This document shows, in pieces, positions 3,936 through 6,687 of a stretch of DNA of 6,687 bases. The stretch is from Bacteroidales bacterium. Its GTDB lineage: Bacteria; Bacteroidota; Bacteroidia; Bacteroidales; UBA12077. Within the stretch, counting starts at the first letter, position 1. Every line of letters begins with the position of its first letter. A program made the translations under genes and the position numbers. Below the pieces are notes generated by a model. The model was not told the origin of the DNA. It was given only the letters and a program-made list of their open reading frames with translations, and did no database searches. The stretch lies in contig DAOVYZ010000198.1 in NCBI GenBank assembly GCA_030635365.1, positions 1 through 6,687 of the forward strand. Reading direction: 5' to 3'.

Positions 3936-6269
3936 ATGAGAAAACCATTGATATTAATTTTATTAGCATTGCTTGTCAGTATGAGCTGGGCACAAACACC
4001 CGAAAGTTTTAACTATCAGGCTGCTTTAAAAAATTCGGATGGAGAAATGCTTGCTGGTCAAAATGTAAGTGTAAGAATAAGTATTCTACAAGGAAGTGGG
4101 ACAGGCAATTCAGTATACTCTGAAACACATTCTGCACAAACCAATGATAATGGTATAATAAATTTAAAAATAGGAGAAGGTGATAATCCTACAACAGATT
4201 TTTTTACAATAGATTGGGGGTCCGCAAACTATTACCTGAGAATTGAGATGGATGAAACAGGAGGTACCAGTTATACATCACTGGGAGCATCACAATTATT
4301 ATCTGTTCCTTATGCGTTATATTCAAAAGTGGCAACAAATTTAGGAGATGATAAGGTATATACAACAGCATCCGATACTTTATTTGTTGTAAAAGACCAT
4401 GATGGTAATGTTGTATTTGCGGTATTTCCTGATGGGGCAAAAGTAATTGTAAACGAAACAACTAAAGGTAGTATTGGAGGCTTTGCAGTTAGTGGCAGAA
4501 ATCCTACAAAAGCAGAAGAAGTGGATATTTTTAAGGTTACTCCTGATAGTACGAGAATATATATTCCAGAAGAAAGTAAAAAAGGTAGTATTGGAGGCTT
4601 TGCTGTAAGTGGTAGAAATCCAACTAAAGCGGGAGTAAATGAATACTTCAATGTATCTGGAAAAAGTTCTTCAGGATTGGATGTAGTTAATCCAAGTGAA
4701 CCTAGAATGGTATGGTATCCTAAACGGGAAGCATTTCTGGTAGGTAAAGTTTTGATAGAACATCAGGATAGTGTTGGTTTAAACTCAATAGCAACAGGAT
4801 TTGAATCTAAAGCCATAGGAGATTATTCGCAAGCATTCGGAAACCAGTCAGTAGCTAGAAAAAATAATTCTACAGCCATAGGAAAAGGTGCTGTAGCCGG
4901 AGGTGAAAGTTCATATGCTATTGGTGATATGGCAATTACTGATGATAATTCAACAAGTTCTTATGCTATAGGTTCAAATGCATATGCGTATGGGTCAAAT
5001 AGTTATGCTATTGGAAATGGTGCATATTCAAGAGGAAATGGAAGTTTTGCATTTGGAGCCGGGGGGCGTGATTCGACAGGTGCTGCATTACCAATAACAA
5101 CAGAAGCTGTTGGTGCTAACTCTTTTGCATTAGGGTTAGGTGCTAAATCGCTTGGAATAAATTCATTTTCTATTGGAACAGGGACTGTTACAACTAGTAA
5201 TGGTTTAAATGCAGTAGCTATAGGATTTGGAAGTATAGCAAGTGGAAAGTTTGCTGTTGCTTTAGGGTACAGAAATACTTCAAGTGGCCCTTCTTCAATG
5301 ACATGGGGCGGAATTCGCTCAGGAACAACAGATTATACAAATATAGCAAGTGGGAAAGGCTCAACTGCTTGGGGATTTAGAACTACTGCATCGGGTTATA
5401 TTAGTACTTCCTGGGGGTCGGATACTGAGGCTCCCGGATGGAATGGTACGGCATGGGGAAATAATAGTGTTGCTTCCGGTTATTGTGCAACAGCTTGGGG
5501 AAAAAATTCTTTAGCAAATAAGAATTATAATACGGCTTGGTTAACAGGAGAAGCAATAGGTTACCAAACAACGGCTGCAGGTTACGATGTGATTGCAAAT
5601 TCATATAATTCATTTGTTGTAGGGCGTACAAATGATACAATATATAATCATACCGAAATAAATTATTATGATAATATATCACCTTGGTCATATATTCAGT
5701 GGTATGATGATGACCCTTTGTTTGTTGTAGGAAATGGTTCTTCAAGTTTTGGCGGTGTTGGCAGGCGTAATGCATTAACTATACTAAAGGATGGGACTAC
5801 GATTATTGGTTGGGATACCAGTGTAAAAAGTGATGCCAGTAATCCTGACACAGCATATGTTCGTTCTGTTAAGATGCATCGTGACAATGGCTTTTTATTT
5901 TATGTTCATGGTGAGGCAGGAGGGACTAGCTCTTGGAATAATTTAAGCGATTTACGATTAAAACAAAATGTTAAAACTATTGATGGAGCTTTAGATAAGG
6001 TGTTAAAATTAAGAGGAGTTTCATTTGAATGGAAAGACCCTGAAAAGAAAGGGAGTAAGTTGGGATTTATAGCACAGGAAGCTATTAATATAATACCTGA
6101 AGTTGTAAATGGAAGTGAAAGTACAAACTATACAATGCAATATGCACCTATTACAGCTGTTTTAGTTGAGGCACTTAAAGAAGAACATAAAAAAGTGGAA
6201 AAGCTTGAAAAACAGGTTGAAGAAATGCAGGCTAAACTTGATGAATTGATTAAATTAATGAAAGAATAA
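3936..6269 (+). CDS. Secreted fibre-like protein C: YadA-head-like shaft with S74 chaperone domain
   Basis: Complete, 777 residues. ATG at 3936 opens a textbook signal peptide (MRKPLILILLALLVSMSWA), with cleavage expected before Q20. Order: N-terminal domain nearly identical to that of gene B (20-132); the DTLFVVKDHDGNVV linker; IGGFAVSGRNPTK at 180-192 and 219-231; a short unique segment; a shaft of 14-residue YadA-head-like repeats (about 283-563) of S-x-A-I/F/L/W-G type; a DPLFVVGNG...NALTILKDG segment (about 593-620); an S74 chaperone domain from S671 (SDLRLKQNV, GFIAQEA); and a terminal coiled coil (about 740-777). YadA-head repeats form trimeric beta-rolls in known autotransporter adhesins, but the YadA membrane anchor is absent; the S74 domain sits at the C-terminus instead. 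I infer a secreted or surface trimeric fibre with unknown ligand. It lies 145 bp after gene B on the same strand, so co-transcription is possible but unproven. Confidence 0.93.
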   Translation: MRKPLILILLALLVSMSWAQTPESFNYQAALKNSDGEMLAGQNVSVRISILQGSGTGNSVYSETHSAQTNDNGIINLKIGEGDNPTTDFFTIDWGSANYYLRIEMDETGGTSYTSLGASQLLSVPYALYSKVATNLGDDKVYTTASDTLFVVKDHDGNVVFAVFPDGAKVIVNETTKGSIGGFAVSGRNPTKAEEVDIFKVTPDSTRIYIPEESKKGSIGGFAVSGRNPTKAGVNEYFNVSGKSSSGLDVVNPSEPRMVWYPKREAFLVGKVLIEHQDSVGLNSIATGFESKAIGDYSQAFGNQSVARKNNSTAIGKGAVAGGESSYAIGDMAITDDNSTSSYAIGSNAYAYGSNSYAIGNGAYSRGNGSFAFGAGGRDSTGAALPITTEAVGANSFALGLGAKSLGINSFSIGTGTVTTSNGLNAVAIGFGSIASGKFAVALGYRNTSSGPSSMTWGGIRSGTTDYTNIASGKGSTAWGFRTTASGYISTSWGSDTEAPGWNGTAWGNNSVASGYCATAWGKNSLANKNYNTAWLTGEAIGYQTTAAGYDVIANSYNSFVVGRTNDTIYNHTEINYYDNISPWSYIQWYDDDPLFVVGNGSSSFGGVGRRNALTILKDGTTIIGWDTSVKSDASNPDTAYVRSVKMHRDNGFLFYVHGEAGGTSSWNNLSDLRLKQNVKTIDGALDKVLKLRGVSFEWKDPEKKGSKLGFIAQEAINIIPEVVNGSESTNYTMQYAPITAVLVEALKEEHKKVEKLEKQVEEMQAKLDELIKLMKE
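3993..4532 (+). repeat. 540-nt direct repeat, copy 2 (mature N-terminal domain of gene C)
   Basis: This copy matches 1856-2395 colinearly. Several differences change residues: the GSGTG-SS/NS-VYSE site, DFSAIDW versus DFFTIDW, KIEM versus RIEM, SKAA versus SKVA, and KVYVNETAKGRIGG versus KVIVNETTKGSIGG. Others are silent. Before 3993 the two genes encode unrelated signal peptides. After 4532 they drift quickly apart apart from the next NPTK repeat. Confidence 0.9.
4782..5624 (+). repeat. YadA-head-like 14-residue repeat array in gene C, with tryptophan section
   Basis: From NSIATGFESKAIG (residue 283) the sequence repeats S-x-A-[IFL]-G-x-x-A-x-A-x-G, as in STAIGKGAVAGG, SYAIGNGAYSRG and SFALGLGAKSLG. 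An insertion containing GRDSTGAALPITT (about residues 375-388) interrupts the array. From residue 457 the hydrophobic position becomes Trp: MTWG (W457), TAWG (W479), TSWG (W493), TAWG (W507), TAWG (W521) and TAWL (W535). The last five are exactly 14 residues apart. The array ends near NSFVVGR. Similarity to the Hep_Hag/YadA head repeat family is by recall. Confidence 0.85.
5946..6266 (+). other. S74-type intramolecular chaperone domain and coiled coil of gene C
   Basis: SDLRLKQNVKTI (from S671) is the classic opening motif, with S671 and K676 at the spacing of the endosialidase Ser-Lys dyad. It is followed by a GVSFEWKDP segment, KLGFIAQEAINIIPEVV, and MQYAPITAVLVEALKEE running into a charged coiled coil. 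The 107 residues from S671 to the end are about the usual length for the self-cleaved C-terminal chaperone. This is a closer match to the family pattern than the gene B copy. Confidence 0.88.
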
Positions 6270-6297
6270 TATTTTGACCTTTTAAATCAGTGAGACT

Positions 6298-6319
6298 ATG
6301 ATTTTGATTTCAAAATCAT
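6298..6319 (+). terminator. Perfect 9-bp hairpin after gene C
   Basis: ATGATTTTG (6298-6306) pairs perfectly with CAAAATCAT (6311-6319) around an ATTT loop, 28 bp after the gene C stop. The stem is AT-rich and only TTAG follows, so it could be a weak terminator or a 3'-end stabilising structure. It is symmetric and could act on either strand. Confidence 0.4.
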
Positions 6320-6385
6320 TTAGCCGAACTGATTCCGAGCGGTAGTCGAAGGATCTCAATGGTTTTATAGTCTTAAATTTGCAAG

Positions 6386-6404
6386 CCGTTGCACGGATTT
6401 TTTT
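6386..6404 (+). terminator. CCGT-TGC-ACGG hairpin followed by seven T; candidate terminator of gene C
   Basis: A short GC-rich stem, CCGT (6386-6389) with ACGG (6393-6396), is followed after one A by an unbroken run of seven T (6398-6404), the shape of an intrinsic terminator for + strand transcription. It lies about 116 bp after the gene C stop. The stem is short, and a sister palindrome at 6452-6462 without a T-run suggests it may be part of a dispersed repeat. Confidence 0.45.
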
Positions 6405-6445
6405 GATAATTAGTAGATTAATTACGATTTACTGCCATTTGTATG

Positions 6446-6468
6446 AGTTAGCCGTGCTACGGCTAATT
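6446..6468. repeat. REP-like palindrome TTAGCCGT-GCT-ACGGCTAA
   Basis: TTAGCCGT (6448-6455) pairs perfectly with ACGGCTAA (6459-6466) around a GCT loop. In RNA the stem grows to 10 bp with one G-U and one A-U pair. It repeats the CCGT-N3-ACGG core found 66 bp upstream. No T-tract follows, so a dispersed extragenic palindrome fits better than a terminator. Confidence 0.5.
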
Positions 6469-6587
6469 AGAGTCTGTCTATAAAGTCAAATATTTTTTGA
6501 ACCACGAAGTGCTCAGCGAAGCTAATTAAAGCACCAACGTCTATCTTCATGAGTGGAACGAATAAATAACAAAAAACAAATGACAAA

Positions 6588-6658
6588 TAAATCCCAAAAA
6601 TCAATAATCAAATGTTCAAAACAGTTTTGAATATTGAGATTTCAGTCATTGAGATTTA
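6588..6658. repeat. Long imperfect inverted repeat with perfect TTCAAAAC/GTTTTGAA core
   Basis: The centre TTCAAAAC-A-GTTTTGAA (6615-6631) is perfect. The arms extend outward, imperfectly and with small gaps, to TAAATCCC (6588-6595) on the left and TTGAGATTTA (6649-6658) on the right. It follows an A-rich stretch containing AACAAAAAACAAATGACAAA. From recall, sequences of this style form dispersed intergenic repeats in many environmental bacterial genomes; membership in a defined family is not verified. Confidence 0.45.
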
Positions 6659-6659
6659 C

Positions 6660-6674
6660 CTGCCCGTCCGGCAG
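6660..6674. repeat. GC-rich palindrome CTGCC-CGTCC-GGCAG at the right edge
   Basis: A 5-bp GC stem in otherwise AT-rich DNA. Short CTGCC/GGCAG palindromes are, from recall, among the common extragenic repeats of Bacteroidota. The element may continue beyond the window. Confidence 0.35.
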
Positions 6675-6687
6675 CTACAGTGTACCC

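Larger units (their letters stand above)
6270..6687. other. 3' flank (418 bp), mosaic of palindromes, no gene
   Basis: No credible ORF or RNA gene is visible. The first 110 bp form nested inverted repeats: AATCAGT (6285-6291) with ACTGATT (6328-6334) around a 9-bp hairpin, and AGACTAT (6293-6299) with ATAGTCT (6367-6373). A segment TCCGAGCGGTAGTCGAAGGA (6334-6353) resembles the TTCGACT...GCTC palindromes I recall as frequent between Bacteroidota genes. Then come two CCGT-N3-ACGG hairpins, a GTGCT (6508-6512) with AGCAC (6529-6533) pair, an A-rich stretch, a long imperfect inverted repeat and a GC-rich palindrome at the edge. The cluster looks like accumulated extragenic repeats. Confidence 0.6.

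Noticed and set aside
2052..5887. Reverse-strand ORFs inside genes B and C, some alike between the two genes
   Set aside because: Their mutual similarity comes from the 540-bp direct repeat and other shared coding sequence on the opposite strand; no initiation signals or recognisable domains.
2..6269. Prophage tail-fibre region
   Set aside because: S74 domains occur in phage fibres, but these proteins have Sec signal peptides and no phage structural, lysis or integrase gene is in the window.

Overview
The window looks like chromosomal, AT-rich DNA of a Bacteroidota bacterium, most likely of the Bacteroidales/Marinilabiliales type. Three things point there. The secreted N-terminal domain beginning QTPESFNYQAALK and ending LLSVPYALYSK is, from recall, very common in that phylum. 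So is the 'tail fiber domain-containing protein' architecture. The start codons have AT-rich leaders without a Shine-Dalgarno sequence. No database search was possible, so the taxonomy is inference.

Layout: three large genes lie head to tail on the + strand and fill most of the window. Gene A (2-1387) is cut by the left edge. It has a shaft of about 17 repeats of 17 residues and a C-terminal module of the YVFE...HLP...SAKE type. Gene B (1796-3790) is complete: signal peptide, N-terminal domain, two and a half IGGFAVSGRNPTK repeats, a shaft of about 11 of the same 17-residue repeats, an S74-type intramolecular chaperone domain and a coiled coil. Gene C (3936-6269) is complete: a different signal peptide, a nearly identical N-terminal domain, two IGGFAVSGRNPTK repeats, a shaft of 14-residue YadA-head-like repeats (one part carries a regular ladder of tryptophans), an S74 chaperone domain and a coiled coil.

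The genes are paralogues built from exchangeable parts. B and C share about 540 nt of DNA at roughly 95-96% identity with no gaps, starting exactly at the predicted signal-peptidase junction. A and B share a shaft type but differ in the C-terminal module. B and C share the C-terminal module type but differ in the shaft. The likely products are exported, probably trimeric fibres or adhesins; what they bind cannot be read from sequence.

Non-coding DNA: the A-B gap (408 bp) holds a probable terminator for A and a 124-bp segment bounded by imperfect 20-bp inverted repeats just upstream of B. The B-C gap (145 bp) holds a weak AT-rich hairpin. The 3' flank (418 bp) has no credible gene but is a mosaic of palindromes that resembles dispersed extragenic repeats, including two related CCGT-N3-ACGG hairpins, one followed by seven T. 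I saw no tRNA, rRNA, CRISPR, transposase or phage structural gene.
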